A stretch of 64,000 nucleotides of DNA, from positions 558,001-622,000 of the forward strand of contig JBBAKX010000001.1 in NCBI GenBank assembly GCA_040403315.1. The letters run 5' to 3'. Both the position numbers and the translations under genes were made by a program. The notes below the pieces were generated by a model. It was not told where the DNA came from, made no database searches, and saw only the letters and a program-made list of their open reading frames with translations. The first letter of the stretch is position 1. The number at the start of each line of letters is the position of its first letter. Origin of the DNA: CAMCXT01 sp040403315. GTDB taxonomy: Bacteria > Bacteroidota > Bacteroidia > M30B66. This document shows positions 1 through 9,360 of this stretch, piece after piece.

Positions 1-345
1 AAATGTGATTTGCACCATGGATGCACAAACGAATAAAATCATCACATCGTGCAACTCCAAACCATCTTTGGCGATAAACCATTTGCTCTTCAGCAAGACT
101 AGAAGGCGGTCGCGAAATTTCTGCTGTTCGGGTTCTTCAAGAAGCTTGTAATAATGGAATTGTTTAAGCAAAAACGCATGAAGACTATCGGATGTTGGTG
201 TTTCAGAAATCCGCTTGTAGCCTTCAATATTGAGCACTTCACCATCGTCGAGAAGCACATTTTGCTGGGCGTAGTTTTCATTTGAATAGCTCAGCGCTAC
301 AATGATTACAAGAATGATTACAAAAATGAAAATCGGAACAATCAA
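1..345 (-). CDS. MtfA-like zinc-dependent peptidase, N-terminal part (cut by window edge)
   Basis: An open frame of 115 codons runs off the left edge. It begins with a TTG codon that overlaps the TGA stop of the desaturase (TTGA overlap), so it is probably translated after that gene. The visible protein starts with a hydrophobic helix (about residues 2-20), then a soluble part with a pattern like FRDRLLVLLKSKWF and GLELHDVMILFVCASMVQI. That resembles the N-terminal half of MtfA-type zincins (bacterial glucose-regulator peptidases, often annotated as zinc-dependent peptidase). The HEXXH active site would lie beyond the window, so family assignment rests on the N-terminal pattern only. No in-frame ATG exists near the start; the TTG is inferred from position. 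Confidence 0.6.
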   Translation of the reverse strand, partial: MIVPIFIFVIILVIIVALSYSNENYAQQNVLLDDGEVLNIEGYKRISETPTSDSLHAFLLKQFHYYKLLEEPEQQKFRDRLLVLLKSKWFIAKDGLELHDVMILFVCASMVQITF

Positions 346-1442
346 GCGGCAATAAATTCTTGTTCGCGGCTTCCGAAAGTTTTCATCATTTTAAAATGAC
401 TTGCCACAGCAGAGCCGAACGTTGGAATGTTGTTGTATTTAATGTTGTGTTGATGCGCCACGCGTTGCACAATTTTGCTGATTGCGGGATAGTGCACGTG
501 GCTTACTTTCGGGAACAAATGGTGTTCGATCTGAAAGTTTAATCCTCCTACAAACCAAGAAACGAGCTTACTGTTTGTAGAGAAGTTCGATGTAGTTCGT
601 AATTGGTGTATTGCCCAAGCGTCTTGCAAAGCCATTTTTCCTTCGAGTTCCCAGGCATCAACGAATGCTGTGGTTTCAACAACGTGTGCCAATTGAAAAA
701 CCAAGGCCATGGTTAATCCCATCGCAGCATTTGCAACGAAATAGCCAATTAGGAAAGAGCCAATGCCAACCATGTAAATTGGAAATACAATGTAAAAAAA
801 CACGTACAGCGCTTTAGTAACCCAGAAAATGACGTGTTCTTGAAGATTGAAATGATTCATTTTGGTGCCATTGATTTCCTTCTTGAAGTATTTCTCGAAA
901 TCGGTAAGCAGAGCCCAAAGAATCGAAGAAATTGCATACAAAGGCACCATGTAGATGTGTTGCCACTTGTGCATCGGTTTGTATGGTTGTGAAAAGCAAT
1001 GTCGAAGAACTGGTGACTTCGCGATGTCATCATCAACTCCATCCACGTTTGTATAGGTGTGGTGGATAATGTTGTGCTTCTGTTTCCAAATGAAAGCATT
1101 CGATCCCAATGCGTTCATCGTTAAACCCATGATGTAATTGAGTCTTTTACTTTCAGAGTAACTTCCATGACAAGCATCGTGCATCACATTAAAACCAATG
1201 CAAGCCAAGAAGAATCCTAAAATTAGGCACAAGCCGAGCGACAAAGGAACGGGCATATCGACCGTTAACAGTGCAGTATAAATTATTAAGCAGGCAGGAA
1301 TTAGTGTGAAACTTTTTAAGTAAAGCCTGTAATCGCCAGTTTGCTTTTTGTTTTTTGATTCAAAGTACTCGTTCACTTCGTTTTTTAAAGTTTCGAAGAA
1401 TGAGTTATCAGTGTTGTTAAAAGTAACTTTTTTCAACTTCAA
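342..1442 (-). CDS. Membrane fatty acid desaturase (acyl-lipid/acyl-CoA type)
   Basis: A 366-residue integral membrane di-iron desaturase that would introduce a double bond into membrane fatty acyl chains. The three histidine boxes are visible: HDACH at residues 88-92, HNIIHH at 123-128 and QIEHH at 304-308. An extra His (H253) in LAHVVE lies in a membrane segment before the last box. The Q in the third box and the spacing fit the front-end or delta-5/delta-6-like branch of the family, but no cytochrome b5 domain is fused. Hydrophobic pairs around residues 45-85 and 205-250 fit the usual four-helix layout. Regiospecificity cannot be read from sequence. The stop codon overlaps the start of the downstream peptidase gene. 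Confidence 0.93.
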   Translation of the reverse strand: MKLKKVTFNNTDNSFFETLKNEVNEYFESKNKKQTGDYRLYLKSFTLIPACLIIYTALLTVDMPVPLSLGLCLILGFFLACIGFNVMHDACHGSYSESKRLNYIMGLTMNALGSNAFIWKQKHNIIHHTYTNVDGVDDDIAKSPVLRHCFSQPYKPMHKWQHIYMVPLYAISSILWALLTDFEKYFKKEINGTKMNHFNLQEHVIFWVTKALYVFFYIVFPIYMVGIGSFLIGYFVANAAMGLTMALVFQLAHVVETTAFVDAWELEGKMALQDAWAIHQLRTTSNFSTNSKLVSWFVGGLNFQIEHHLFPKVSHVHYPAISKIVQRVAHQHNIKYNNIPTFGSAVASHFKMMKTFGSREQEFIAA

Positions 1443-1539
1443 TCGGGTGTTTATCAGGTTTGAGACTGTAAAAGTAGGCGAAAATTTATTTCATTAAATG
1501 CAGGTGCGTTCAACTTTTTTAGAATGCAAGATGAGGTCT

Positions 1540-2514
1540 TTACAAAGACATGATTTCCGCAATTTTCAGTATTGTATCATTTACATCCATGATGTGTTTT
1601 ACTGTTTGTGAAAAGGGGGTGAATTTCACTTGTCCCGAAACCTGACCAGCCATCATCTTGTTTTTGCCCTCTTGGAGTCCAACAATGGCTTCGTAGCCAA
1701 GGCGTGTAGCCAAAACTCTGTCCATGCAAGTTGGGTGACCACCGCGTTGAATGTGGCCTAAAATGGCAACTTTCGTTTCGAGCTTATCGAATTTTTGCTG
1801 CACGATTTCAGCTATCTTGAATGCTCCACCAGCATCATCGCCTTCGGCAACAATAATGACGTGTCCAGATTTCTGGCGCTTCCAACCACGTTCCAATTGA
1901 GTAATGAGTTTATCGATATGTGTTTTTGTTTCCGGGATAAGAATAGCCTCTGCACCGACGGCGATGCCGCTTCTCAAGGCGATCAATCCAGCATCTCTTC
2001 CCATCACTTCCACGAAAAACAAACGGTTATGTGATGTTGCAGTGTCGCGAATATTGTCGACCGCATTTACAACTGTATTGATAGCAGTGTCGTATCCGAT
2101 GGTAAAGTCGGTGCCAAATAGGTCGTTGTCGATAGTGCCAGGAATACCGATCACCTTGATGTCGGGATATTCTGTTGTGAAAACATCCGCCCCACGAAAT
2201 GATCCATCTCCACCAATGATTACGATGCCTTCAATACCTTGGGCCTTCACTTGTTCATAGGCCTTTTTGCGACCTTCCGCAGTCATGAATTCTTTGCTAC
2301 GTGCAGTTTTGAGAATCGTCCCTCCCCGCTGAATAATATTGCCAACAGATGCATAATCCATGTCTCTGAAATCGCCATTGATAAGACCTTCATATCCAGC
2401 AATAACTCCAGTAACTTTCATCTCGTGATACAATCCGGTTCTCACAACAGCGCGGATACAGGCATTCATTCCTGGTGCATCTCCACCAGAGGTTAATACT
2501 GCAATATGTTTCAT
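1540..2514 (-). CDS. pfkA: ATP-dependent 6-phosphofructokinase
   Basis: 324 residues, the usual length for bacterial PfkA. It phosphorylates fructose 6-phosphate to fructose 1,6-bisphosphate in glycolysis. Motifs seen: the N-terminal GGDAPGMN nucleotide loop, GGDGSFRGA for ATP binding, PGTIDND with the catalytic aspartate, MGRDAGLIAL for substrate binding and LGHIQRGGHPT near the C-terminus. The GGDGS glycine (rather than the GGDG-N of PPi-linked forms) supports ATP as donor. It stands alone on the minus strand with a roughly 100-nt leader before the upstream lipoprotein gene. Confidence 0.97.
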   Translation of the reverse strand: MKHIAVLTSGGDAPGMNACIRAVVRTGLYHEMKVTGVIAGYEGLINGDFRDMDYASVGNIIQRGGTILKTARSKEFMTAEGRKKAYEQVKAQGIEGIVIIGGDGSFRGADVFTTEYPDIKVIGIPGTIDNDLFGTDFTIGYDTAINTVVNAVDNIRDTATSHNRLFFVEVMGRDAGLIALRSGIAVGAEAILIPETKTHIDKLITQLERGWKRQKSGHVIIVAEGDDAGGAFKIAEIVQQKFDKLETKVAILGHIQRGGHPTCMDRVLATRLGYEAIVGLQEGKNKMMAGQVSGQVKFTPFSQTVKHIMDVNDTILKIAEIMSL

Positions 2515-2568
2515 TTGAGTAGTTTGTTAATAATTAAGAATCTTTATATGAGGCACTTACAAGACTTA

Positions 2569-2592
2569 TCTGTAAAGTGTTACTTTAACAGA
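2569..2592. repeat. Inverted repeat between lipoprotein gene and pfkA
   Basis: TCTGT-AAAGT, a short loop, then ACTTT-A-ACAGA form an imperfect palindrome in the pfkA leader. There is no T-run, so an operator or weak terminator are both possible. No regulator can be named. Confidence 0.3.
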
Positions 2593-2618
2593 AAGGTAAG
2601 TGAAAGTATGGGAAGATT

Positions 2619-4100
2619 CTATGGAATAAACTCATAAGCTCCTGCATCCGGCGCTTCGTCGGCGAGGCGGTTTATTTCTAGAATATCAGTTGGAATTGCA
2701 GGTGTTGCATTCACATGATCTGGGCTTCCCCAGTTTTTCGCAACTGATGAGGCCGAAAGCTTGTAGTTCCGATTATTGACATCCGCAAAGCCAGGCTCTT
2801 CGTTGAAGCGCATGTTCAAAAAGTGAGTAGCGTCTTCAGTATTGATATCGGGATTGTCGATTTTCAGTAGGCTGTTTTTGAATATCCAGTTGAATTGAGC
2901 ATCAGGCAAACTGCTCACTTCTAATTCGTTCCCATTTTGGAGGCTTCCATCTACGATTCCATTGAGAAAGCTGAAATCCATATCGGAAACCACAATGCTA
3001 TTATTTGCCCTGTTTTGGGCATTACTTAAGAAAATAGAAGGTTCTGATCTAACCGATTCATTCCAATAATTGGCCACTGTGCAATGCCTAAAACGGTAGT
3101 CTCCTCCACGGATGAGCGAAAGTGCGTAAGCTCCGCAGTTGCTAATCACAGTGTTCCAAGCATCTATGTTGTAATCTACGCCATATACACCAAATGCTTT
3201 CATGTTGCGGATATTGCAGTTCGAAAAGGTGAGTTTCCCTTGGGGTGATTCGCCCAATTCAAGCACATCTTCTGCTTGAATTCCGATGTTTCCATTTTTG
3301 ATGACAGCGTAGTTGATCTTATTGTTAACGCTTCCTTGGTTTATCCAAATTCTATCCCACTGTCCTGGAATTTCGCGGTATGCCGTTTCTTTTCTCGTTC
3401 CTTGGAAAACGACCGAATCTTGTAAGGTTCCGTTTACGATGAGCGTTCCATCTTTGTAAATCCACAATCCGGAATTGTTGTAAAGATAAACTTGCGTACC
3501 AGGCTCAATGGTGAGTGTTTGCGCCGAATCAACTACCAAGTAACCAATAATCACTTTAGGTTTTTCGTTTGTCCAAGTCGAACTTCCGCTTAAAATCGAA
3601 TAATCCGGGAAGCCATTTGTGGGAAAAAATGTTGGTCGGAAGAAGTCTGCATTTCGACCATAAGCCACGAGCTGTACATCTTGAATATTGCCGTTTGTTT
3701 CGAAGATTACGCTATCTGTAACTACGAATGGATTGAGCTCGTTGTTGGGATCGACTGTAACTTCTGCAAATATGAAAATACTATCGCCCGGATCGATTTC
3801 AATGTCTTTTACTTCATCGGCTGAAACACCATCGATATTGAGTCTAAAAAACGAATTGCTTCCTCCTGCGAGGCGAATGGATGAGAGTTTGATTTTTTCC
3901 TCATTCTGGTTGTACACCCGAAATCTTTTGGTTACAGATCCAAAGGTGACAAAAACGGTATCGAAGTACACCGAATCATCCGAGAAAGCGAGCTTATCGT
4001 TGGGATCGGTTGTGATTTCATCTTTCCTGCAGCCCATAATTGAAAGCGACAGCAAAGATGCGAAGAAAATAAATTGAAGAATTGTTCTCACCAAGGGCAT
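2619..4100 (-). CDS. Secreted lipoprotein with right-handed beta-helix-like repeats
   Basis: 493 residues with a lipoprotein signal: a hydrophobic stretch ending in the lipobox SIMGC (Cys24), so the mature protein is probably lipid-anchored, likely in the outer membrane. An N-terminal beta-sandwich-like region (about 30-150, with phrases such as SVYFDTVFVTFGSVTKRFRVYN) precedes short repeated strands in the middle (INYAVIKNGNIGIQAEDVLE, LTFSNCNIRNMKAFGVYGVD), which fit a parallel beta-helix of the pectate-lyase type. Proteins of this layout are common lipoproteins of unknown function in Bacteroidota. No catalytic motif is seen. Substrate unknown. Confidence 0.75.
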   Translation of the reverse strand: MPLVRTILQFIFFASLLSLSIMGCRKDEITTDPNDKLAFSDDSVYFDTVFVTFGSVTKRFRVYNQNEEKIKLSSIRLAGGSNSFFRLNIDGVSADEVKDIEIDPGDSIFIFAEVTVDPNNELNPFVVTDSVIFETNGNIQDVQLVAYGRNADFFRPTFFPTNGFPDYSILSGSSTWTNEKPKVIIGYLVVDSAQTLTIEPGTQVYLYNNSGLWIYKDGTLIVNGTLQDSVVFQGTRKETAYREIPGQWDRIWINQGSVNNKINYAVIKNGNIGIQAEDVLELGESPQGKLTFSNCNIRNMKAFGVYGVDYNIDAWNTVISNCGAYALSLIRGGDYRFRHCTVANYWNESVRSEPSIFLSNAQNRANNSIVVSDMDFSFLNGIVDGSLQNGNELEVSSLPDAQFNWIFKNSLLKIDNPDINTEDATHFLNMRFNEEPGFADVNNRNYKLSASSVAKNWGSPDHVNATPAIPTDILEINRLADEAPDAGAYEFIP

Positions 4101-4156
4101 CTAACGCCAAATGTAGTTTAAAATTTTGCAGTTGTCGAAATTGGTTCGATCGCTTG

Positions 4157-4489
4157 TTATGGCTGCACTTTTCTATATCTCAGTCTCTCAACTGGCTTTC
4201 CACCAGCAATATGTTCATCTACAATTTCCTGCACATCTTCTAGCTGAACGTTTTTGTAGAAAATAGCATCTGGATAAACTGCTACCATCGGTCCAGACTC
4301 ACATAAATCGAAACAGCCTGTTTTCTGCGCCCTGATTGGCATATCAAGTTCCTTGTCTTTGATTGCTTTTTTAAATGCGATAACTAAAGCTATCCCATGC
4401 TCTTCACCACAGCTAGGGCGAGGTGCATTTGCTGGTCTTTGGTTGGTGCAGATAAAAATATGTCGGTCGTAAATTTTAGGTTCGTTCAT
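4157..4489 (-). CDS. Thioredoxin-like [2Fe-2S] ferredoxin
   Basis: 110 residues with four cysteines, C14, C27, C59 and C63, in the order CTN...SCG and GCFDLCESGP. This is the pattern of thioredoxin-fold [2Fe-2S] ferredoxins (related to the NuoE C-terminal domain). The GPMVAVYP segment after the last Cys is typical. It is a small cytoplasmic electron carrier; the partner is not evident from the neighbours. A TAACTTTG box lies only 4 nt before the ATG, so the mRNA may be almost leaderless. Confidence 0.9.
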   Translation of the reverse strand: MNEPKIYDRHIFICTNQRPANAPRPSCGEEHGIALVIAFKKAIKDKELDMPIRAQKTGCFDLCESGPMVAVYPDAIFYKNVQLEDVQEIVDEHIAGGKPVERLRYRKVQP

Positions 4490-4493
4490 GCTG

Positions 4494-4501
4494 CAAAGTT
4501 A
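4494..4501 (-). promoter_or_regulatory. -7 box of the ferredoxin gene
   Basis: TAACTTTG on the minus strand matches the Bacteroidota sigma consensus TAnnTTTG exactly. It ends 4 nt upstream of the ATG at 4489, implying a very short or absent leader. No clear TTTG -33 element was found at standard spacing. Confidence 0.5.
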
Positions 4502-5184
4502 TTTGAAAAGTATTCGGAACTATCGTTTGAATTCGGCGTTTTTAATAGTCAATTCGTATTTTGTTTTTGTAAAAATGCCAGTGCTTTTAGTCAATTCGGT
4601 TCGATCTATTCTGTATCATTCTGGTTGACTGTTGTTTGCCTTTATATTTCAAGTATTCATGCCTTCAGGAGTTTTTATATATGTCACAATATCAAACAGA
4701 TAAGATCTTGAGGTGTATTGAAACGGTTATAATCGATTATATCCGGTTAACTTTAGGTTGGTAGCAAATCAATCTTTAGATTGCCCTTTGGGAAGGGGAT
4801 AGTTGGGCTTTCCCAATACAATTGTGGGCAATTTTCCAAAATAAGTTTTCCACTGTACGCTTTGAAACTAGTCCAGTTTGAAGTATAATTTGTACAATAT
4901 CTACTATCGAAAACCAACCATGTTGCTTTGATCGCCCAACTACCAGTCTTTCGTAGTTTTTCTATTGTCGAAAAAGTGTATCGATTTTTCATGTGCAAAC
5001 ATCTGCAGAAAAGGATTAAAGCTAATAGTAATCTATCAACTCCTTGTTAATGTGCATAAAGTGAACAAGTTGCGTTATTTAATTAGTGAGCGAAATTTGT
5101 TGTTTGTTGCGCATCAAAAACAGGTATTTCTTTACCTTGCATCAAGGAATGAGAACAATCAGTTCTCACTAACGTTGGATCTGC
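4502..5184. other. Gene-poor interval of about 680 bases
   Basis: Between the divergent ferredoxin and epimerase genes. Both strands contain only short frames. The longest protein-like one is on the minus strand at 4753-4998 (81 codons, ATG start, rich in aromatic residues, ending GNLKIDLLPT), with no signal peptide, no recognised domain and no obvious ribosome-binding site. It could be a fragment of a lost gene. I do not call it as a gene. Nothing resembling a structural RNA stood out. Confidence 0.4.
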
Positions 5185-6099
5185 ATGGCAACTATTCTCA
5201 TAACCGGTGGTACTGGCTTAATCGGACTCAGATTAGCAGAAATGCTTAAATCACAAGGGCATAAGCTTCATTTATTGAGCAGAAATCCCAAGCCAGTTCA
5301 GCCGTATGATGCTGTTTTTTCCTGGGATGTTAAACAAGGCACAATTAACGAGAGCGCCTTTGACGGCGTTGAGGTAATTGTTCATCTTGCAGGTGCTGGC
5401 ATTGCCGATCAACGTTGGACAGATGAGCGTAAAGCAGAAATTTTGAGCAGCCGGGTTGATTCGGCTAAGTTGATTCTCGACACCTTGAAGCGCCGTAGAC
5501 AAACCATTTCCGCATTTGTGAGTGGTTCTGCCATTGGTTGGTATGGTGCATATTCCGATTCACTGATTCACAACGAAACAGAACCAGCGGCCTCCGATTT
5601 CATGGGTGAAACCTGTCGTAAATGGGAATATGCGGCGGATCTTTTTCAAGGCGTTGCAGAACGAATTGTGAAAATTAGAACAGGTGTCGTTCTAGATAAA
5701 AAAAGTGGGGCATTGCCCAAAATGGCTCAACCTATTCAGTGGTTCGTAGGATCGCCTTTGGGATCTGGCAAACAACAAATTCCTTGGATTCACTTGGAAG
5801 ACATTTGCAACATTTTCGCCAATTCTGTTTCAGATAGCCGGTATTATGGAGCAATAAATGCTTCGGCAACTGAAAATTGTAATAACAGAGAATTTACCCA
5901 AACACTTGCAAAAGTTATTCACCGACCTGTTTTTCCTATTAGTGTTCCGTCGTTTGTTTTAAAGGCGATTTTTGGAGAAATGGCTGCCGTTGTGCTCGAA
6001 GGCAGTAAGGTATCAAATCACAGAATTAAGCAAATGGGGTATGAATTCAAATTTCCCAATTTGGAAGAAGCTTTGAAAGATCTATTGGTTGGAGAATAG
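5185..6099 (+). CDS. TIGR01777 family NAD(P)-dependent epimerase/SDR protein
   Basis: 304 residues, extended short-chain dehydrogenase (Rossmann) fold of the YfcH/SDR39U1 group. The N-terminal GGTGLIG nucleotide loop starts at about residue 8. VIVHLAGAGIADQRW and SGSAIGWYG are hallmark stretches of this group, and a short C-terminal segment (SHRIKQMGYEFKFPNLEEAL) matches the DUF1731-like tail. Substrate unknown; some relatives are linked to cell division or envelope functions. The ATG at 5185 places the loop at its normal distance from the N-terminus. Confidence 0.93.
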   Translation: MATILITGGTGLIGLRLAEMLKSQGHKLHLLSRNPKPVQPYDAVFSWDVKQGTINESAFDGVEVIVHLAGAGIADQRWTDERKAEILSSRVDSAKLILDTLKRRRQTISAFVSGSAIGWYGAYSDSLIHNETEPAASDFMGETCRKWEYAADLFQGVAERIVKIRTGVVLDKKSGALPKMAQPIQWFVGSPLGSGKQQIPWIHLEDICNIFANSVSDSRYYGAINASATENCNNREFTQTLAKVIHRPVFPISVPSFVLKAIFGEMAAVVLEGSKVSNHRIKQMGYEFKFPNLEEALKDLLVGE

Positions 6100-6228
6100 T
6101 GTAGTAACTTAGGTGTTGCTTCTTATAAGTTTAGGTTTCAAAATAATTTATTTTCGCGGTTGGCTCTAACAATTCTTTAATTTCAGTTCTTGTGCTGAAA
6201 GTAGAATGGTTTTGATTATTAATTAATC

Positions 6229-7788
6229 TTGAAAAATAAATCGACATTTTATTTGGGATTGAAGAATTTGTTTCAACGAAATATCTTGGCTTTTTCGTTG
6301 TTGATTAACTTACCAGTTCTGTTTGAGCCTCAAATGATTGCACAATTTCTTAGTGCAGGTGCCATCAGTTCTATTTGGCTTTTGTGGGCAAATGCTTTTG
6401 GCTTTGCATTTGGAACTGTTTTTATAGCGCCTTTATGGAAGAAATTGCCAATTAAATTAGAAAATGAAATTCATAATCAACGTTATAGCGGAAATTGGTC
6501 GGTTGTACTCGCTAAATTCAGAGCAATATTTTTGGGTATATTGGTTATTCCATTAATCGGCGCACAACTTATTTTATCCTTTATTGCCATTATAGGCTCA
6601 GTTATTGGCCTAGATAAAGTGCAAGCAATAATTCTAACAGGCCTATTTATGTTTGTGATATTGTTTACCAATAGCATCAAAAACAGAATTCGAACCGACG
6701 CAATTATAAGCATTTCAAGTTTATTACTATTAATTGTTATAGGCTGCCAATCGATATTTGATGATTCAGTTGCTTCAATTGGTTCGATAAAAGCGAGTTT
6801 TTCATTGTTTGAAATGGAAGGCGGATGGACAACCTGCGCATTTATATTTGGATTCCATTGGCTCGCAACTGGGATTTATGATTTCCCGGATATGGAAGGG
6901 CAGAAATTAATTTCCTCAGCAAACAAAAACGATTCTATTCAGCTTTTTCGCCTTATTCTATTTATGATTATTGCACAGTATTTTGTTTATTCATTAGGCT
7001 ATAGAGCGTTTTTATTTTATAACTATGATAATAATTCTGGAGAAACAATTATTAGCAATTATTTAATTCAATCAAATAATTTTATTAAATATCCATTATT
7101 GCTTTTCGTTTTCATAGTTTTTTCGGGAACAATATCAAATTTTCAGTTTTGGTCAGGTAGTCTGGTTTCAGGTATTTTGCCTAAAAATGAAAAGAGATCT
7201 CGTATTGTTGGGATGCTTGTCTTTACAGTATTTTCAGTAATCTGGAGCTTGTTTAATTCTTCAGTTTGGGGTGTTGTTAAATACTTGTTTGTGATTTCAG
7301 CAGGTGTTGGACCAGTGTTTTTGTTGCGTTGGTTTTGGTATAGAATAACCGCTAAAGTGCAGCTAGTTGCAATGGTTTCCGCATTAGTTTACGCTAATCT
7401 TTACATTATATTACTAGATAAATGGCTTGTTTTCGAGCGGTTTACATTAACCTTGGCTTCTCAAATGGCGCTGAAGCCTTACTTTATTGAAGTGTTCATT
7501 GTAACCATTTGTGTTGTTTCTACATGGCTATCGGTTCTCATTTTCGACAAGCATAAATCAAAAGCTGACTTCACCAAATTCAACTCATTTACAAACGGAT
7601 CGAGCGAATTAAACAAGCCACGAAATTGGATTGCTTTCATTTTGTTAAGTATTGTTATTCTATGCTCCCGAGTATTTTCATGGTATTTAGTAATTGGTGA
7701 ATATTATATTTCATTGGTTTTATCTTCCATATTGCTTATTTCAATTAGATTGTATTTTTTTGTTCTAAACAGGAAGAAATTACTATAA
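6229..7788 (+). CDS. Divergent sodium:solute symporter (SSS/SLC5) family transporter, N-terminally short
   Basis: 519 residues, polytopic (about 11-12 hydrophobic segments). Segment order fits SSS transporters: FYLGLKN at residue 7 matches the FFLGGRN loop before TM2, then a core segment GNWSVVLAKFRAIFLG, and later VGPVFLLRWFWYRITAKVQL, which matches the RWYWWRINAWSEI signature of Bacteroidota SSS proteins. The usual first helix before FFLGGR is absent: the start is a TTG at 6229 with an in-frame TAA three codons upstream. It may be a remnant or a reduced form. The stop is 10 nt from the next gene, so the two are probably co-transcribed. Substrate unknown. Confidence 0.68.
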   Translation: MKNKSTFYLGLKNLFQRNILAFSLLINLPVLFEPQMIAQFLSAGAISSIWLLWANAFGFAFGTVFIAPLWKKLPIKLENEIHNQRYSGNWSVVLAKFRAIFLGILVIPLIGAQLILSFIAIIGSVIGLDKVQAIILTGLFMFVILFTNSIKNRIRTDAIISISSLLLLIVIGCQSIFDDSVASIGSIKASFSLFEMEGGWTTCAFIFGFHWLATGIYDFPDMEGQKLISSANKNDSIQLFRLILFMIIAQYFVYSLGYRAFLFYNYDNNSGETIISNYLIQSNNFIKYPLLLFVFIVFSGTISNFQFWSGSLVSGILPKNEKRSRIVGMLVFTVFSVIWSLFNSSVWGVVKYLFVISAGVGPVFLLRWFWYRITAKVQLVAMVSALVYANLYIILLDKWLVFERFTLTLASQMALKPYFIEVFIVTICVVSTWLSVLIFDKHKSKADFTKFNSFTNGSSELNKPRNWIAFILLSIVILCSRVFSWYLVIGEYYISLVLSSILLISIRLYFFVLNRKKLL

Positions 7789-7798
7789 CAGCGCTCTA

Positions 7799-8908
7799 AT
7801 GCCTAAGTCAAAGCACTCGATTGATGCATATTGTATGCAGAGCCTTAAGGAGGAAGTTCAGATTTTTGTTGGAATACGAGTATCCAATAGGCCATCATGC
7901 AATAGAATGCGTGAGGAATTATTTTCGAATTATGGCTTTAATATTTCACTGTCAACATTGGCTCGCTTTTTTTTGAATACCAATGTTGATAATCATTTTT
8001 ATCTTGATACTTTGGATAAATTCTGCAGTTTGGTGAGAGTCGGTTGTGATTGGAATGCTTACTGTCAGAAAGTCTTAGACCAAAGAGACAAATCACTTTC
8101 ATTAGGGTTAAATAATGATATTGATATTCGCTGTGGCTTATTGTATATTAATTTCGAGAACTCAGGTTGGAAATCGCTTCATACTTTTTTTAATCGAATT
8201 GAATCATTTGTCGATAATGCTAATTTTCATTATTTGTCCTTTAATCTTGGAGTAAGTCTTCATAAAGTCCTAAAATCTCATCCATTATATGAAAGGAGTC
8301 TTTACAAACATTTTATAGGCTATCCAAGTGTTAGAAGAAGTTATTTTGAATTGTTAGCGGATCCTGAATTTAAATTGCCAGAATATAAAAATGGTATTTC
8401 TAGCTATGGGAAAACGATAGATTATTCTTCGCCCAATGCTTCGAATGACCTATGTTTTTACCTGGTAATGATTTGTTTGAAGGAAGAGAGAAACGGATCA
8501 ATAATTACATTCAGGGAAAATGCAGCGCAACTAATTCACAACTTCAGTTTAAGTAATATTCTTGAATTAAGCATTCATCCATTTAACATTGGAAGATTTG
8601 TCGCTGTGAAATTAATTTACACTCATCTATTTAATGTAGAAGACTTTAATCAACAGTTTAGTGATGTATTACATTTTGTTAAGTCTAATGTAAATTCATG
8701 GAACGCTTATCAAAAGCGCTTAATTTTATTTCATTTAATCTATGGCTTAAATCGGACAAGTTCGTCATATTCAAAATTTAAATCAGTCGAAAGTGTTTTT
8801 GATTCAAATATTGTAGATCAAAATAATTTTAATCAATCAGCGCTTCGTTTTTTATATGAAAAAGAACCGAACACTATGGTATGGCTAAGGAGAGTTGATG
8901 CAATATAA
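7799..8908 (+). CDS. Bacteroidota-type protein with putative N-terminal wHTH-like domain (paralogue 1)
   Basis: 369 residues, cytoplasmic, no signal peptide. Residues 1-100 share the layout of the gene at 18598-19845: MPKS start, a helix, then ISLSTLARFFL...YLDTLDKF...DWNAY, matching LGWNTWRRLFG...ITTLNIL...SWADF in the paralogue. The pattern suggests a small DNA- or protein-binding fold, which is inference. The rest is all-helical and TPR-like without recognisable motifs. It follows the transporter by 10 nt, so it might regulate or depend on it. Function not known. Confidence 0.7.
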   Translation: MPKSKHSIDAYCMQSLKEEVQIFVGIRVSNRPSCNRMREELFSNYGFNISLSTLARFFLNTNVDNHFYLDTLDKFCSLVRVGCDWNAYCQKVLDQRDKSLSLGLNNDIDIRCGLLYINFENSGWKSLHTFFNRIESFVDNANFHYLSFNLGVSLHKVLKSHPLYERSLYKHFIGYPSVRRSYFELLADPEFKLPEYKNGISSYGKTIDYSSPNASNDLCFYLVMICLKEERNGSIITFRENAAQLIHNFSLSNILELSIHPFNIGRFVAVKLIYTHLFNVEDFNQQFSDVLHFVKSNVNSWNAYQKRLILFHLIYGLNRTSSSYSKFKSVESVFDSNIVDQNNFNQSALRFLYEKEPNTMVWLRRVDAI

Positions 8909-9360
8909 ACTTGAATTAATTTGATTTGAATAGTGCAACCATTTTGTCTCTACTTTGTAAGACTTTATAGAGTAGTGTTCTCCCGTAAACCGATTATAGA
9001 GTAAATGAGTATCATTATTTCTTAACTAATAAAAACCTACTAACGACATTGTAAATAACTTCGATTTTAATAGATATCCCGACATTCTTTATAATATCAA
9101 AAGAAATAAAAAATCAACTTTAAATAGCATTGAATCTTTTTAGATAGTAAAAAAGATTCCCTAAAAGAAATTAAGAATGTTACTGATGTTTCTGTCCTAA
9201 TTTTAAAATTTGGCCTTTATTAATATTATCTTTGATTTATTTATTATAACATTTTAACAATCTATAAGAAGAATTTATTCAGACTTTTCAATTTAACTGA
9301 TTTTTATAGTCGAAAAGATTTCCTCATTCTGGGAACATTTAAATCCTGTATTTTCAATAT
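8909..9360. other. AT-rich intergenic region of about 450 bases
   Basis: Very AT-rich, no frame longer than a few dozen codons with coding character, and no convincing hairpin terminator. TATCTTTG near 9227-9234 fits a -7 box but lies about 130 nt before the next ATG. I see nothing else. Confidence 0.4.

Noticed and set aside
3688..4077. 129-codon plus-strand ORF
   Set aside because: Antisense to the lipoprotein gene, with low-complexity Ser-rich product.
4753..4998. 81-codon minus-strand ORF
   Set aside because: Has a protein-like look, but no homology I can recognise, no ribosome-binding site and no neighbours to support it; kept only as part of the gap description.
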